Part shown: positions 1 to 10,876 of the stretch, piece by piece
Layout: each line of letters starts with the position of its first letter
How positions within the stretch are numbered: position 1 is the stretch's first letter
Source of the DNA: Stenotrophomonas oahuensis
GTDB lineage: Bacteria > Pseudomonadota > Gammaproteobacteria > Xanthomonadales > Xanthomonadaceae
DNA length: 64,000 nucleotides
Assembly (NCBI RefSeq): GCF_031834595.1
Contig: NZ_CP115541.1
Span: forward strand, 2,164,501-2,228,500
Reading direction: 5' to 3'
Position numbers and translations under genes: made by a program
Notes under the pieces: generated by a model
Seen by the model: only the letters and a program-made list of their open reading frames with translations
The model's database searches: none
What the model was told of the DNA's origin: nothing

Positions 1-1
1 G

Positions 2-388
2 AAGATGCGCGCCCGCATGCGTACTGAGCTGGACCGCAGTGATGCGGGTCGTCTGGATCTGAAGCAGGGGCCAGGCGGGGTAGTGGACCTCGAGTTCCTG
101 CTGCAAACCGGCGTGCTGGACAGCGCCGCAGAACACCCGCAGGTGCTGGGGCCGCGTGACACGCCCAGCTTGATTGATGCGCTGGCGGAGATGGCGTGGC
201 TGCCGGGTGGCACGCGCGATGGATTGCATGAAGCGCATGCCGCGCTGCTGGATGTGGGGTTGGCGTGCACGTTGGACAGAAGGCCGCGCATGGCCGTGCC
301 GACGCCGGCATTGGAGGAGGCGCAGCGCGTGATCACCGCAGCGTGTGATGCTGCGGACCTCCCGTTCACCAGCTCCACGGCTGCATGA
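2..388 (+). CDS. glnE: Bifunctional glutamine synthetase adenylyltransferase/deadenylyltransferase, C-terminal end (partial)
   Basis: This is the 3' end of an open frame that enters from the left edge. GlnE adds and removes AMP on glutamine synthetase in response to nitrogen status. The visible 128 residues include the pattern R-R-x-E-L-D then [14 protein letters not shown], typical of the second nucleotidyltransferase half of GlnE (about residues 800-950 of the usual ~940), followed by the C-terminal helical domain. Family assignment rests on that block; the N-terminal half lies outside the window. The gene ends just before a block of palindromic repeats. Confidence 0.85.
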   Translation, partial: KMRARMRTELDRSDAGRLDLKQGPGGVVDLEFLLQTGVLDSAAEHPQVLGPRDTPSLIDALAEMAWLPGGTRDGLHEAHAALLDVGLACTLDRRPRMAVPTPALEEAQRVITAACDAADLPFTSSTAA

Positions 389-396
389 CTGCTTTG

Positions 397-647
397 GTGG
401 GATCGGTCGACAGACGATCGCCGATAACGCCCGATCGGCGCTTTAACGCATGGACCCCACCGGGCAAACGCTTTCAACGGCGGCCACGCGTCTTGCTGCA
501 CTGGTGGGGGCGGTCGACAGACGCCCGCCGATAACGCCCGATCGGTGCTTTAACGCATGGGCCCATCCGGGCAAACGCCTCCGTTCCCCGGTCATGCGTC
601 CCCGAACGTGGTCCTCCTACCGGCGGTCGACTGTCGTCCGACCCTAC
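397..647. repeat. 146-bp class quasi-palindromic repeat: one half copy plus one full copy
   Basis: A half unit (from about 397) is followed by a full copy (about 504-647). The outer arms read g-g-t-c-g-a-c-a-g-a-c-g and its complement near 620-647, and an inner pair is built on t-a-a-c-g-c-a-t-g-g / g-g-t-c-a-t-g-c-g. It matches the elements at 40311, 41422, 47314, 48453 and 52007. This fills the gene-free stretch between glnE and the VUT gene. Confidence 0.75.
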
Positions 648-710
648 CGGGCAGGTCTCATCTCCATTACGACGAACGCGTGGCCACGCGCCCGGGCCTC
701 ACCGCCAACC

Positions 711-1265
711 TCACCCCACCCGCGGCGCCATCTTCCACAACAACGCCCGGAACGGGGCCAACAAAAACACCCCGATCCCCAGCTTCACCGCCAGATCCCC
801 CGCCGCCCAACTCACCCACGGCAAACCGGACCCAGCGAACGCAATACTCCAGAAAATGCACGTATCCAACGTCGCACTGCACGTCGTCGCCACCATCGGC
901 GCGCGCCACCAGTTCCCCCGGCGCAGCCGGTCAAACACAGTGATATCCAACAACTGGGCCGCAATGAACGCCACGCACGACGCCACCGCAATACGCGGCG
1001 TGGCGATCCACACCGAAAGCACAACCGCCAGCGCAAACCCCGCCCACGCCACCCGCCGCGCCGCCGACGGCCCGAAGCGCCGGTTGATCAGATTGCTGAC
1101 CAGAAACGCCACCGGGTAGCTGAACGCCCCCCAGGTCAGCCAGTCATTGATCGGAAACTGCACCAGCACATTCGACAGCAGCACCACCGCGCCCATCGCC
1201 AACACCGCCAGCAGCAGGCTGCGGGTGGTCAACGGAGCAAACACAACATCGGGGCGCGCGGACAT
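711..1265 (-). CDS. VUT-family integral membrane protein (YhhQ-like putative queuosine precursor transporter)
   Basis: The 184-residue protein is strongly hydrophobic with about five or six predicted membrane helices. It carries the VUT-family features: the S-N-L-I-N-R-R-F-G motif after the second helix, the A-Q-L-L-D-I-T-V-F-D-R-L-R stretch, and a late S-A-T-L-D-T block. YhhQ in E. coli imports queuine precursors (preQ0/preQ1); that role here is by family only. The gene stands alone, with 146-bp class repeats on both sides (504-647 and from 1381). Alternative: a VUT-family transporter of other specificity. Confidence 0.75.
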   Translation of the reverse strand: MSARPDVVFAPLTTRSLLLAVLAMGAVVLLSNVLVQFPINDWLTWGAFSYPVAFLVSNLINRRFGPSAARRVAWAGFALAVVLSVWIATPRIAVASCVAFIAAQLLDITVFDRLRRGNWWRAPMVATTCSATLDTCIFWSIAFAGSGLPWVSWAAGDLAVKLGIGVFLLAPFRALLWKMAPRVG

Positions 1266-1380
1266 GGCGAACAGGGGCAGGGTGGGGAAGGGGGCGCATT
1301 ATCCCCCATCCCGAGCGGCGGGGCCGGATGTCGCACTGGGTGCGGAGTGTGGCTTTGGCTGTGGCTCTGTTGTGGCTTTG

Positions 1381-1499
1381 GTAGAGGCGGTCGCAAGACG
1401 CCTGCCGATAACACCCGATCGGCCCTTTAACGCATGGACCCCAACCGGGCAAACGCGTCCGGTCCCCGGTCATGCACCGCGAGCCGGTGGACGGCCGAC
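1381..1499. repeat. 146-bp class repeat, right end replaced
   Basis: It starts with the GTAG head and the arm g-g-c-g-g-t-c-g-c-a-a-g-a-c-g, continues through the conserved t-t-t-a-a-c-g-c-a-t-g-g core, and loses the closing arm near 1498, where the next palindrome begins. It is the downstream partner of the copy at 504-647, so the VUT gene lies between two copies. The rest of the gene-free stretch 1266-1728 holds only this and the two palindromes listed next. Confidence 0.65.
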
Positions 1500-1528
1500 A
1501 CAATCCCTGTCCTCAGGACAGGGATTGT
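1500..1528. repeat. Perfect 14-bp-arm palindrome, 1-nt loop
   Basis: Arms 1500-1513 and 1515-1528 are perfect complements around a single base. Outer bases ACAATC/GATTGT and inner bases GTCCT/AGGAC are the same as in the palindrome at 1611-1657; only the 3 bp between them differ, and they differ in a compensating way. Confidence 0.85.
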
Positions 1529-1610
1529 AGGCGGCACATGCGACAGCACGGGAAGGATAAAACCCATTGTAATCAAAGGGTTTTCATTGAGGAGGTAAGC
1601 ACCGTGCAGG

Positions 1611-1657
1611 TCCATCCATACAATCGGCGTCCTTAGGACGCCGATTGTATGGATGGA
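1611..1657. repeat. Perfect 23-bp-arm palindrome, 1-nt loop
   Basis: Arms 1611-1633 and 1635-1657 are perfect complements around one base. It belongs to the same hairpin family as 1500-1528 (shared ACAATC...GTCCT half-arm), extended outward by TCCATCCAT. The 82 bp between the two hairpins contain no credible gene. Confidence 0.85.
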
Positions 1658-1728
1658 AATCCCAATCGCCCGGCAGCGTTCAGGCGCAGCCGCCCGCGCA
1701 GATCAATGTCGCAGGCGTCCCGCTCCCC

Positions 1729-2244
1729 TCAATACGCCTCACTCATCTGTGACTTCGCCGCATCCGCCGTCGGCATGAACGCCAGGGTTTCCCCCTTTGC
1801 ATTGGCCACCATCCACCCGGCACCGGCTTCGGTCGGGGTCAGGTCCAACACATCGCCCACCTTCAACGTCTTGCCCGGGTTGTTCTCGCGCGCCGGCCAC
1901 TGAATCACCGCAACCTCAGGCGATTCCGGGTTCCGCAGCGCGACTTCAACAGCGCCATCGGCCTTGGTTTCCACCGTCTCCACCGTCAACGGCGGCAGCG
2001 GCTGTGCCTTTGCGGCCTTACCCTTGCCCTTCCCGTTGCCGGACTCGCTCAGCTTCTCCGACCCCGCGACCGAAGCGCCCAGCGTCAACCACACCGGCGA
2101 GGTCACAATCGCCACAGCCACCGACGAACCCGCCATTCCGTAGCTGCCCACCTTGTCGCTGAAGCCGGTGGGCGGGTCGCCCGCGTAGACCGGTGCGGCC
2201 ACCAACAGCGTTGCCAGTGCCGCGGAAATCAAAGAACTGCGCAT
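1729..2244 (-). CDS. Exported STM0539-like conserved protein
   Basis: The 171-residue protein has a clear Sec signal peptide (hydrophobic residues 5-20, cleavage likely after A-x-A near residue 21). A second hydrophobic stretch at about residues 40-58 follows, then a Lys/Gly-rich linker and a C-terminal domain with the phrase G-D-V-L-D-L-T-P-T. I recall this arrangement from STM0539-family proteins, which are usually found beside a DUF2145 protein as here; no biochemical function is known to me. It follows the DUF2145 gene with 25 bp between, so the two are probably one operon. Confidence 0.6.
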   Translation of the reverse strand: MRSSLISAALATLLVAAPVYAGDPPTGFSDKVGSYGMAGSSVAVAIVTSPVWLTLGASVAGSEKLSESGNGKGKGKAAKAQPLPPLTVETVETKADGAVEVALRNPESPEVAVIQWPARENNPGKTLKVGDVLDLTPTEAGAGWMVANAKGETLAFMPTADAAKSQMSEAY

Positions 2245-2269
2245 CAGTGCGTCTCCCTGTTCGTGTGTT

Positions 2270-3097
2270 TCAAGGTTGCGGTGCCGCCATGCCGGCTACC
2301 GGCACGTGCGCCACGCTCAGCTCCTGCACCAGCAGGTCATGCTGCTGCAGGAAATCGAACACAGATTCCACCGTCACTACCGAGTAGTTGCCGGAAATAC
2401 GTTCGCTGCCCGGGTGGTCGGTGGTGGCCGCATTGGCCGCGAAGAAGCGCGCGCCCAGCCGCTTGCCCACGCCAATGTGCAGAATGCTGGGCTTGTAGCG
2501 GTACGCACGCAGGTAAGACTGCGCCTGCCTGCGCGTGCTGATCGTGTTGCCCTGGTCGGCCTGCTGCATCGCCGCCACCAGCACTTCCAGCACCCACTGG
2601 TTGGAGTTCTGGTATTCCAGCGAGAACGGGAAGGCCACCACGCTGTAGCGCGGTTCGTGCAGGGCTTTGGCGGTTGCGCCGTCACCCGCAAGCAGCGTCT
2701 TCAGCGCCGTGCGCAGTTCCGGCGTGGGCACGCCCACGCGGATATCCGTGTGGGTGCCGGTTTCACCAATGAAATTGCTCAGCCCTTCGCGGAACAGCGT
2801 CGAGGTTGAAGACTTGCAGTGGTTCAGCAGATGCACCACTCGCCACTGGCCGTCGTCTTCGCGCAGTGCGAGCGCAAGGTGACTGTGGCGCAGGCCGTAT
2901 TTGCTCAGGTCCTGGCCGCCGCGTGCCAGCAGCGCCACGTCCACGTTCTCCTGCGCGTCCAGGGATTCGGCCGTGGCCTGGGCCACGTCGAACATGGCGG
3001 CCATTGAGGCCGGGGTGGGGTAGCGGGGCAGGCATTCCGGTGCCGCCAGGGCGGTGCCTGGCATTAAAAGCAGCAAGCAGATCAACCAACGTTCCAT
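2270..3097 (-). CDS. DUF2145 family exported protein
   Basis: The 275-residue protein has a signal peptide (charged start, hydrophobic residues 4-18, A-L-A-A). The mature part has the DUF2145 hallmarks: the L-A-R-x-G-Q-D-L-S-K-Y-G-L-R-x-S-H block near residue 60, a V-x-H-L-L-N-x-C-K block near 88, and conserved tyrosine-rich segments after 150. Function is unknown to me; the N-terminal arginine/histidine arrangement hints at an enzyme or binding protein acting outside the cytoplasmic membrane. It is the first gene of the pair with the STM0539-like gene. Confidence 0.7.
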   Translation of the reverse strand: MERWLICLLLLMPGTALAAPECLPRYPTPASMAAMFDVAQATAESLDAQENVDVALLARGGQDLSKYGLRHSHLALALREDDGQWRVVHLLNHCKSSTSTLFREGLSNFIGETGTHTDIRVGVPTPELRTALKTLLAGDGATAKALHEPRYSVVAFPFSLEYQNSNQWVLEVLVAAMQQADQGNTISTRRQAQSYLRAYRYKPSILHIGVGKRLGARFFAANAATTDHPGSERISGNYSVVTVESVFDFLQQHDLLVQELSVAHVPVAGMAAPQP

Positions 3098-3150
3098 GTC
3101 ACCCCCTTACGTTTGGGCATCTTACCCATAACGGGCGGCCGGAATCCTGC

Positions 3151-3217
3151 GATGACGCGCATGGCGCGTCACTACGGAGCTTCGGGCGGCGTGTAGTGAC
3201 GCGCCATGCGCGTCATC
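3151..3217. repeat. SMAG-type inverted pair (GATGACGCGC class)
   Basis: Two oppositely oriented units carry the GTAGTGACGCGCC sequence and its complement, with a short spacer. The same pair recurs at 6199-6269 and single units at 49559-49581 and about 55248-55269. It lies between convergent or tandem gene ends, as REP elements usually do. Confidence 0.8.
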
Positions 3218-3228
3218 GCGGTGCCCGG

Positions 3229-4194
3229 TCAACCGACCAACCGCTCCAACACCAACGTGGCCACCCGCCCGGTCTCCCGCAACGGCACCACATCCCCTTC
3301 AACCCCCCACTCCAACCACCGTTCCTGCAACCGCCCGCGCTCGCGCAGCGCCTGCTGGAACGCCACCATCCTTCCCTGCGCCTGCTCGCCCAGCGCCACA
3401 CACACCGGCACCCGCGTCGCACACGCCTCGGACAACAGATTCACTGAATCCGGCGACACCACCACGCGATGCGCCCAGCCCAACAGCCCTGCATACGGAT
3501 TCACCCCATCGCCACCATCGCCCCAGATCACCTGCGGCAACCCAGCAAACGCACTACGCAGCGCCCCCACCAACGCCGGCGGGGTCCGCCGCGAGGTCGT
3601 CGCCAACACACTGCCGCCCTCGGCCCGCACCTGCGCGGCAACCTCTTCAAACACCCGCGCCATGGCCGCCTCATCCCAAGGCGCATGCCCGGTCGGCCCG
3701 CCCACCAGCAGCGCCGTCCGCGGCCCCGGCAACGAACCGAACTCCGCAAACGCCGCACGCCCCAGCGCCAGCCAATCGTCATTCACCGGGTTCAAGCTGC
3801 CCAGCAGGGTCAGCACGTTCTCGCCACGCAGGCGGTCGTGTTCCGGCACCACCACCAGATCCCAATGCCGGAGCGAAATGCGCGGGTCCAGAATCTGCAC
3901 CACGGTAGAACCGCGCTCGCGCAACAACCGCAGCGCCCCCGCCGCCTGCCGCCCACACCCCACCACCAGCTCCGGCGGACTCGCAGCCAACGCAGACAAC
4001 CCCGGTCCAAAACCGTCAGCCATCCCCGGCAACCAGCGCGGAGCCACCCACTTCCAAGGCGCGCGCGGCTGCAGCACCAGCGGCCGATGGGCCCCCAGCT
4101 TCAGCGCGCTGGCCAGCGCCACTGCCTGGCGCACATTACCCGCGCGGCCGTCAGTGATCGTCCAGGGGGCGGTCCATCGTTTCACGTGTGGCAT
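3229..4194 (-). CDS. Mitochondrial fission ELM1 family protein
   Basis: The 321-residue protein opens with [10 protein letters not shown], the N-terminal signature of the bacterial ELM1 family, followed by a second-domain pattern L-V-G-G-P-T-G and a late [11 protein letters not shown] motif that recalls nucleotide-sugar binding in GT-B glycosyltransferases. In bacteria the role is not established; a glycosyltransferase-like activity is inference. It is divergent from rutE, whose start lies 80 bp away, so the short region between them must hold both promoters. Confidence 0.75.
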   Translation of the reverse strand: MPHVKRWTAPWTITDGRAGNVRQAVALASALKLGAHRPLVLQPRAPWKWVAPRWLPGMADGFGPGLSALAASPPELVVGCGRQAAGALRLLRERGSTVVQILDPRISLRHWDLVVVPEHDRLRGENVLTLLGSLNPVNDDWLALGRAAFAEFGSLPGPRTALLVGGPTGHAPWDEAAMARVFEEVAAQVRAEGGSVLATTSRRTPPALVGALRSAFAGLPQVIWGDGGDGVNPYAGLLGWAHRVVVSPDSVNLLSEACATRVPVCVALGEQAQGRMVAFQQALRERGRLQERWLEWGVEGDVVPLRETGRVATLVLERLVG

Positions 4195-4273
4195 TAATTC
4201 GTTTCAGTCAGGCTGGGTGTTGCAGCTGTTGCGACACTCTACACTGCGAGCCTTCACCGATCCCGGAGGCTTC

Positions 4274-4864
4274 ATGTCCAACGTGCTTAACGACACCGCG
4301 CTAGACCAGCTGTTCCGTACCGCCCGCACCCAGAACGCCTTCCAGGACAAGCCCGTGGAAGACGCCCAGCTGCGCGCCCTGTACGACCTGCTGAAGTGGG
4401 CCCCCACCGCTGCCAACGGCAGCCCGGCGCGTTTCGTGTTCGTGAAGTCGAAGGAAGCCAAGGCCAAGCTGGCCCCGGCGCTGTCCGAGGGCAACCTCAA
4501 CAAGACCCTCGCCGCCCCGGTCACCGTGATCGTCGGCTTCGACGAAGACTTCCACGAGAAGCTGCCGTTCCTGTTCCCGCACACCGACGCCAAGGCGTGG
4601 TTCGACGGCCCGCGTGAAGGCCGCACCGAAGGCGCGTTCCGCAACGGCAGCCTGCAGGGTGGCTACCTCATCCTCGCCGCCCGCGCGCTAGGCTTGGATG
4701 CCGGCCCCATGAGCGGCTTCGACAACGCCAAGGTGGACGAGGCCTTCTTCAAGGGCACCGCCATCAAGTCGAATTTCCTGGTCAACTTGGGGTACGGTGA
4801 TCCTTCGGGCCTGTTCCCCCGGCTGCCTCGCCTGTCGTTCGACGAAGCCGCCCGCATCGAATAA
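4274..4864 (+). CDS. rutE: Malonic semialdehyde reductase RutE / nitroreductase family
   Basis: The 196-residue protein has the same length as E. coli RutE and tracks it along its length, with M-K-W-G/A-P-T-x-A-N near residue 44, S-x-G-N-L-x-K-T-L near 73, the G-P-M-S-G-F-D block near 143, and the closing P-R-L-S-F-x-E-A. RutE is an FMN-dependent reductase that converts malonic semialdehyde to 3-hydroxypropionate in the Rut pyrimidine pathway. No other rut genes are present, so the substrate here may be different (family members also reduce quinones or nitro compounds). The start at 4274 is supported by GGAGG five bases upstream. Confidence 0.85.
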   Translation: MSNVLNDTALDQLFRTARTQNAFQDKPVEDAQLRALYDLLKWAPTAANGSPARFVFVKSKEAKAKLAPALSEGNLNKTLAAPVTVIVGFDEDFHEKLPFLFPHTDAKAWFDGPREGRTEGAFRNGSLQGGYLILAARALGLDAGPMSGFDNAKVDEAFFKGTAIKSNFLVNLGYGDPSGLFPRLPRLSFDEAARIE

Positions 4865-4949
4865 GCGTCACCGCCAGACCGCGGCCCGTCTGTGCGGACG
4901 GGCTGTATGTAGTTGCTTTCTTCCCCTTCCCTTAGCGAGAGAGACTCAC

Positions 4950-5660
4950 ATGACCGTTACCCGCAAACTGCTGCTGCCGCTGGCCCTCACCCTGGCCATC
5001 ACCGCCTGCTCGAAGCCGGCCGATGAAGCCGCCGCCCCGGCCGCCGACGCCGCTGCCACCCCGGCCGCTGCTGAAACCACCACCCCGGCTGCTGATGCCG
5101 CTGCCGCTGCGCCGGCTGCTGAAGCCATCCAGATCGCTTCGGGCACCTACAAGCTCGACCCGAGCCACACCGACGTGCTGGCCCAGTGGAGCCACTTCGG
5201 CTTCTCCAACCCCAGCGCCCACTTCGGCAACGCCGAAGGCACCCTGGTGTTCGATTCCGCTGACGTGACCAAGAGCACCGTCGAAGTGAAGCTGCCGCTG
5301 AGCGGCCTGAACAGCTTCACCGCCAAGTTCGACGAACACCTGAAGAGCGCCGATTTCTTCGACGCCGCCAAGTTCCCGGCCGCCACCTTCAAGAGCACCA
5401 AGGTGGAAGCTGCTGGCACCAACAAGCTGACCGTCACCGGTGACCTGACCATCAAGGACATCACCAAGCCGGTCGTGCTGGACGTCACCATCAACGGCGG
5501 TGGCGAGCACCCGATGGCCAAGGTTCCGGCGGCTGGCTTCGACGCCACCACCACCATCAAGCGCAGCGATTTCGGCGTCGGCGCATATGCTCCGAACGTG
5601 AGCGATGAAGTGAAGATCCGCATCACCACCGAAGCGACCGGCGAAAAGCCGGCTGCGTAA
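4950..5660 (+). CDS. YceI-like domain lipoprotein
   Basis: The 236-residue protein starts with a lipoprotein signal (T-R-K then hydrophobic residues, lipobox I-T-A-C near residue 21). An alanine/proline/glutamate-rich linker of about 40 residues follows, and then a YceI domain beginning Y-K-L-D-P-S-H-T-D-V and containing S-A-D-F-F-D-A-A-K-F-P and G-D-L-T-I-K-D-I-T-K-P-V. YceI folds are lipocalin-like barrels that bind long isoprenoid or amide ligands in the periplasm. The Ala-rich linker would hold the barrel away from the membrane. The gene ends 20 bp before a strong terminator. Confidence 0.85.
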   Translation: MTVTRKLLLPLALTLAITACSKPADEAAAPAADAAATPAAAETTTPAADAAAAAPAAEAIQIASGTYKLDPSHTDVLAQWSHFGFSNPSAHFGNAEGTLVFDSADVTKSTVEVKLPLSGLNSFTAKFDEHLKSADFFDAAKFPAATFKSTKVEAAGTNKLTVTGDLTIKDITKPVVLDVTINGGGEHPMAKVPAAGFDATTTIKRSDFGVGAYAPNVSDEVKIRITTEATGEKPAA

Positions 5661-5680
5661 CGGTTGATGGATTGAAACGC

Positions 5681-5711
5681 AAAAGGCCCGGCAGAAATGC
5701 CGGGCCTTTTT
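5681..5711 (+). terminator. Rho-independent terminator after the YceI-like gene
   Basis: The stem AAAAGGCCCGGC...GCCGGGCCTTTT has a 6-nt loop and a T run. It is nearly symmetric, so it may also serve the opposing gene that ends at 5721. Confidence 0.9.
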
Positions 5712-5720
5712 CGTTCTACC

Positions 5721-6134
5721 TCACCCCACCAACTTCCCCAACCACAACACACTGAAATCCGTCGGGGTCCGCCGTGCCGGCACCACCACCCCTGTTTCCC
5801 GCAAAAATACATGCGTGGCCTGCGCAAACGCCTGCCGCGCCACCAACGCCGTCTGCTTCACCGCCGCCTGCTGCTTGCGCAACTGCACGATCTGCAGGTT
5901 CGGCTTCCCGGGTGCGGCGAACTTTTGATACTTCCGCAGCTCATCGGCCACCAGGTCCATGTCGGCCTGGGCTTTCAGGAGCGCTTGTTGGGAAAGGGCG
6001 AGGGCCAAGGCGGCCTCGCGCACCGGGACGGTGGCGTTTGGGGCGGCGGCGGCCAGGGCAGCATCAAGGGAAGGGTCGCCTTCTTGAAGGCGCGCAACAA
6101 GGTCGGCAAGGGCCGAAGAGGTCAGGGCAGGCAT
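5721..6134 (-). CDS. Conserved hypothetical protein, helical
   Basis: The 137-residue protein is rich in Ala, Leu and Gln and is predicted to be almost entirely helical, with a heptad-like central part (about residues 40-105, including L-R-K-Y-Q-K-F and L-R-K-Q-Q-A-A-V-K) that could form a coiled coil. No signal peptide or known motif was recognised. It converges on the YceI gene across the shared terminator. Confidence 0.55.
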   Translation of the reverse strand: MPALTSSALADLVARLQEGDPSLDAALAAAAPNATVPVREAALALALSQQALLKAQADMDLVADELRKYQKFAAPGKPNLQIVQLRKQQAAVKQTALVARQAFAQATHVFLRETGVVVPARRTPTDFSVLWLGKLVG

Positions 6135-6198
6135 AGAGGGAATTGTAATCCCGGCGATGACGCGGCACGCGCGTCATCGGCCATGTTCGGGCACCCCG

Positions 6199-6269
6199 CA
6201 TGACGCGCATGGCGCGTCACTACGTTTCCCACGTCCGACGTCGCGTAGTGACGCGCCATGCGCGTCATC
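6199..6269. repeat. SMAG-type inverted pair
   Basis: Units at 6199-6224 and 6244-6268 are inverted copies of the GTAGTGACGCGCC element also found at 3151-3217. A degraded third unit lies just to the left near 6156-6178. Confidence 0.8.
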
Positions 6270-6287
6270 CCGGTCCATCAGGCGCGG

Positions 6288-7085
6288 TCAATCCCCCTCA
6301 TGCTCATCCCCGTGCGCCTTCCAATACCCCTTCGACCGGATCCACTCCTTCGGCACCCCCAGATGCCCCTCCAGATACTTCCGCATCATCCGCGCCCGGC
6401 GTGACTCGGTGGCAATCCAGTAGAACGTATCCCCCTCCGGCTCCTCGAAATCAGTAAACACGTCCTCCAGCAGCGTGCTGGTGGCCGCATCAAACCAATT
6501 CCGCTCCAGCCACGAAACCGCAATCCGCTCATCCTCAGGCAGCTCCTGCCGGTCCTCCGCCGAAGGCACTTCCACATACACCTGCGCCCGCGCACCCTCC
6601 GGCAACTGCTCCAACCACCGCGCAATCGCCGGCAGCGCGGTCTCATCGCCAATCAGCACATACGTATCAAAGTCATCCGCGGTGATATGCGACCCACGCG
6701 GCCCACCCACCGCAATCGCATCACCCGGCTTCGCATTCGACGCCCAGCGCGACGCCACGCCGTCGCCATGCAGCACGAAGTCGATCGCCAGCTCCCCCGC
6801 CTCCAGGTCCCACCAGCGCGGCGTGTAATCACGCGCAGGGGAGGGCTCCTGGCCTTCCGGGTAGCGCGGGCCGTGTTCGGTCATGGTGGGCACCACAAAT
6901 TCCCCCGCTGCATTGGGGAAGAACAACTTCACGTGGTCGTCCGGCGCGGGCGAATCAAAGCCCTCCAACGCCGGCCCACCCACCACCACCCGGCGCATGC
7001 TGGGGGTCAGCTCTTCGGTGCGCAGCACCTGCAGCGGGCGGAACTTCACGGTATGACGCAGCAACTGATGTTCGTGCAAAGCCAT
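6288..7085 (-). CDS. Siderophore-interacting protein (FAD/NADPH ferric-siderophore reductase)
   Basis: The 265-residue protein matches the SIP family: an N-terminal FAD-binding barrel with M-R-R-V-V-V-G-G near residue 30 and R-D-Y-T-P-R near 85 (flavin binding), then a NADPH-binding SIP domain with L-I-G-D-E-T-A-L-P-A-I-A-R near 140 and the C-terminal S-K-G-Y-W-K. Such enzymes release iron in the cytoplasm by reducing Fe(III)-siderophore complexes, as E. coli YqjH does. It lies 124 bp downstream of a PadR-type regulator on the same strand, the functional pairing known for yqjI/yqjH. Confidence 0.85.
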   Translation of the reverse strand: MALHEHQLLRHTVKFRPLQVLRTEELTPSMRRVVVGGPALEGFDSPAPDDHVKLFFPNAAGEFVVPTMTEHGPRYPEGQEPSPARDYTPRWWDLEAGELAIDFVLHGDGVASRWASNAKPGDAIAVGGPRGSHITADDFDTYVLIGDETALPAIARWLEQLPEGARAQVYVEVPSAEDRQELPEDERIAVSWLERNWFDAATSTLLEDVFTDFEEPEGDTFYWIATESRRARMMRKYLEGHLGVPKEWIRSKGYWKAHGDEHEGD

Positions 7086-7144
7086 GGGGGAATACCTGTA
7101 TCAAGGTCGCCGAAGCGGCAAATGTGAAATGTGTTGCCTGGGCG

Positions 7145-7170
7145 GGTCACGACCAACGGTCGTGACCTAC
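7145..7170. repeat. Single SMAG unit (GTAGGTCACGACC class)
   Basis: A perfect hairpin GGTCACGACC-aac-GGTCGTGACC followed by TAC, i.e. a GTAG-headed unit on the minus strand, in the gap between the regulator and the reductase. Confidence 0.75.
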
Positions 7171-7209
7171 CGGGGTGTTTCGCGATGTTTCATTCAACCC
7201 GATGAACCG

Positions 7210-7710
7210 TCACCGCCCGGCCCGAATCCTCAAAGCCGCCTCGCGCAACGCCTGCGCCACAACAGCAGCGTTCTCATCCGACCACCGCGCGTGATGCAAC
7301 CCAAGCGCCTGCTTCACCTCACGCAGCGCCTCCCGCACCGGCATCGGCAAATTCGCCTTCGCAATCGTGCGCGCGCTGTCGCGAACGCGGCGCATCGCCG
7401 CATTCACCTCATCGCGCTGCGCCTCCAGCTCCGCCTGTCCCAGCGCATTGAGCTGAAACCGCCGCCGGCCACCATCACTGCTCACATCCACCCAACCAGA
7501 CGCCTCGAACTGCGCCAGCACCGGGTAGATCGAGCCCGCACTGGGCGTGTATACCCGCACGAACATCTCTGCGATGCACTGGATGAGCTCATAGCCATGC
7601 CGCGGCTGCTCCGCCAGCAGCGCCAGCACCAGCAGGCGCAGGTCACCCCGGCTCAGCGGCCGCGCGCTGCTGGAGCGGGCAGGGGAATCAGGTTCGCGTG
7701 GACAGGTCAT
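7210..7710 (-). CDS. PadR-family transcriptional regulator (YqjI-like)
   Basis: The 166-residue protein has a short N-terminal extension and then the PadR winged helix: L-R-L-L-V-L-A-L-L, then R-H-G-Y-E-L-I, then Y-T-P-S-A-G-S-I-Y-P-V-L near residues 50-62, followed by a C-terminal helical dimerisation segment. YqjI in E. coli is an Fe/Ni-responsive repressor of the ferric reductase yqjH; here the regulator is upstream of the reductase in the same direction. The N-terminus has a single Cys and lacks YqjI's His/Cys-rich metal tail, so the effector may differ. The ATG at 7708-7710 abuts the operator palindrome and has no ribosome binding site, which suggests a leaderless message; an upstream in-frame start is possible. 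Confidence 0.8.
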   Translation of the reverse strand: MTCPREPDSPARSSSARPLSRGDLRLLVLALLAEQPRHGYELIQCIAEMFVRVYTPSAGSIYPVLAQFEASGWVDVSSDGGRRRFQLNALGQAELEAQRDEVNAAMRRVRDSARTIAKANLPMPVREALREVKQALGLHHARWSDENAAVVAQALREAALRIRAGR

Positions 7711-7750
7711 TTCGATATATCGATTCGAGTGCGATAACGATATATCGAAA
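7710..7750. promoter_or_regulatory. Palindromic operator for the PadR-type regulator
   Basis: Perfect 13-bp inverted repeats TTTCGATATATCG (7710-7722) and CGATATATCGAAA (7738-7750) are 15 bp apart and touch the regulator start codon. Each arm itself contains the self-complementary core CGATATATCG. Size, AT-rich core and position fit an autoregulatory PadR site. Confidence 0.8.
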
Positions 7751-8042
7751 ACCACCGGACGGAAACCCCGAACCCCGAATCCGTTCACCAAACGCACCGT
7801 GCCCCGCATGGAACAACCCACCCACCGCGCCCGATTGTCGCGCCCTGTCCCAAAGACAACCCCCAAATACCAAGCATCGCGCACCGTAGAGCCGGGCTTG
7901 CCCGGCTGAAACCGCCGCGATCCCCGGCTGCTCCACCTCCATACGCCCCCGTAGCGAAGATCGCAAACCCATTGGTGCGCTACACTTTGCGGCTAGAAAT
8001 CTAAAACACCTCGCGCGCGTGCGTGCGGTCATGGGAGCGCTA
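7751..8042. other. Intergenic region before aceE with one SMAG unit
   Basis: The region holds a single GTAG-headed hairpin at 7886-7907 (GTAGAGCCGGGC...) and, near 7960-8035, the aceE leader. No gene is supported. A GGGAGC stretch six bases before the aceE ATG serves as ribosome binding site. Confidence 0.6.
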
Positions 8043-10730
<2,688 letters not shown>

Positions 10731-10743
10731 TTGAAGGCGCAAA

Positions 10744-10777
10744 GGGGGGGGCGACTAAAGTCGCTCCCCTTTTTTTT
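10744..10777 (+). terminator. Rho-independent terminator of aceE
   Basis: A G-rich arm with GCGACT pairs with AGTCGC-TCCCC across a short AA loop and is followed by eight T. This is the last housekeeping signal before the defence island. Confidence 0.9.
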
Positions 10778-10876
10778 GCAGCCTTGACGAAACTGCGCCA
10801 AGGCAGCGATGATCGATTACATGTGGAATAAGCACTCTCAAATTTTTTGACTCTAAGACTGTTCAAGGAAACGAAC

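Noticed and set aside
450..1430. Long plus-strand frame across the VUT gene
   Set aside because: Arg/Pro/His-rich translation with no domain; it spans repeats and lies opposite a clear membrane protein gene.
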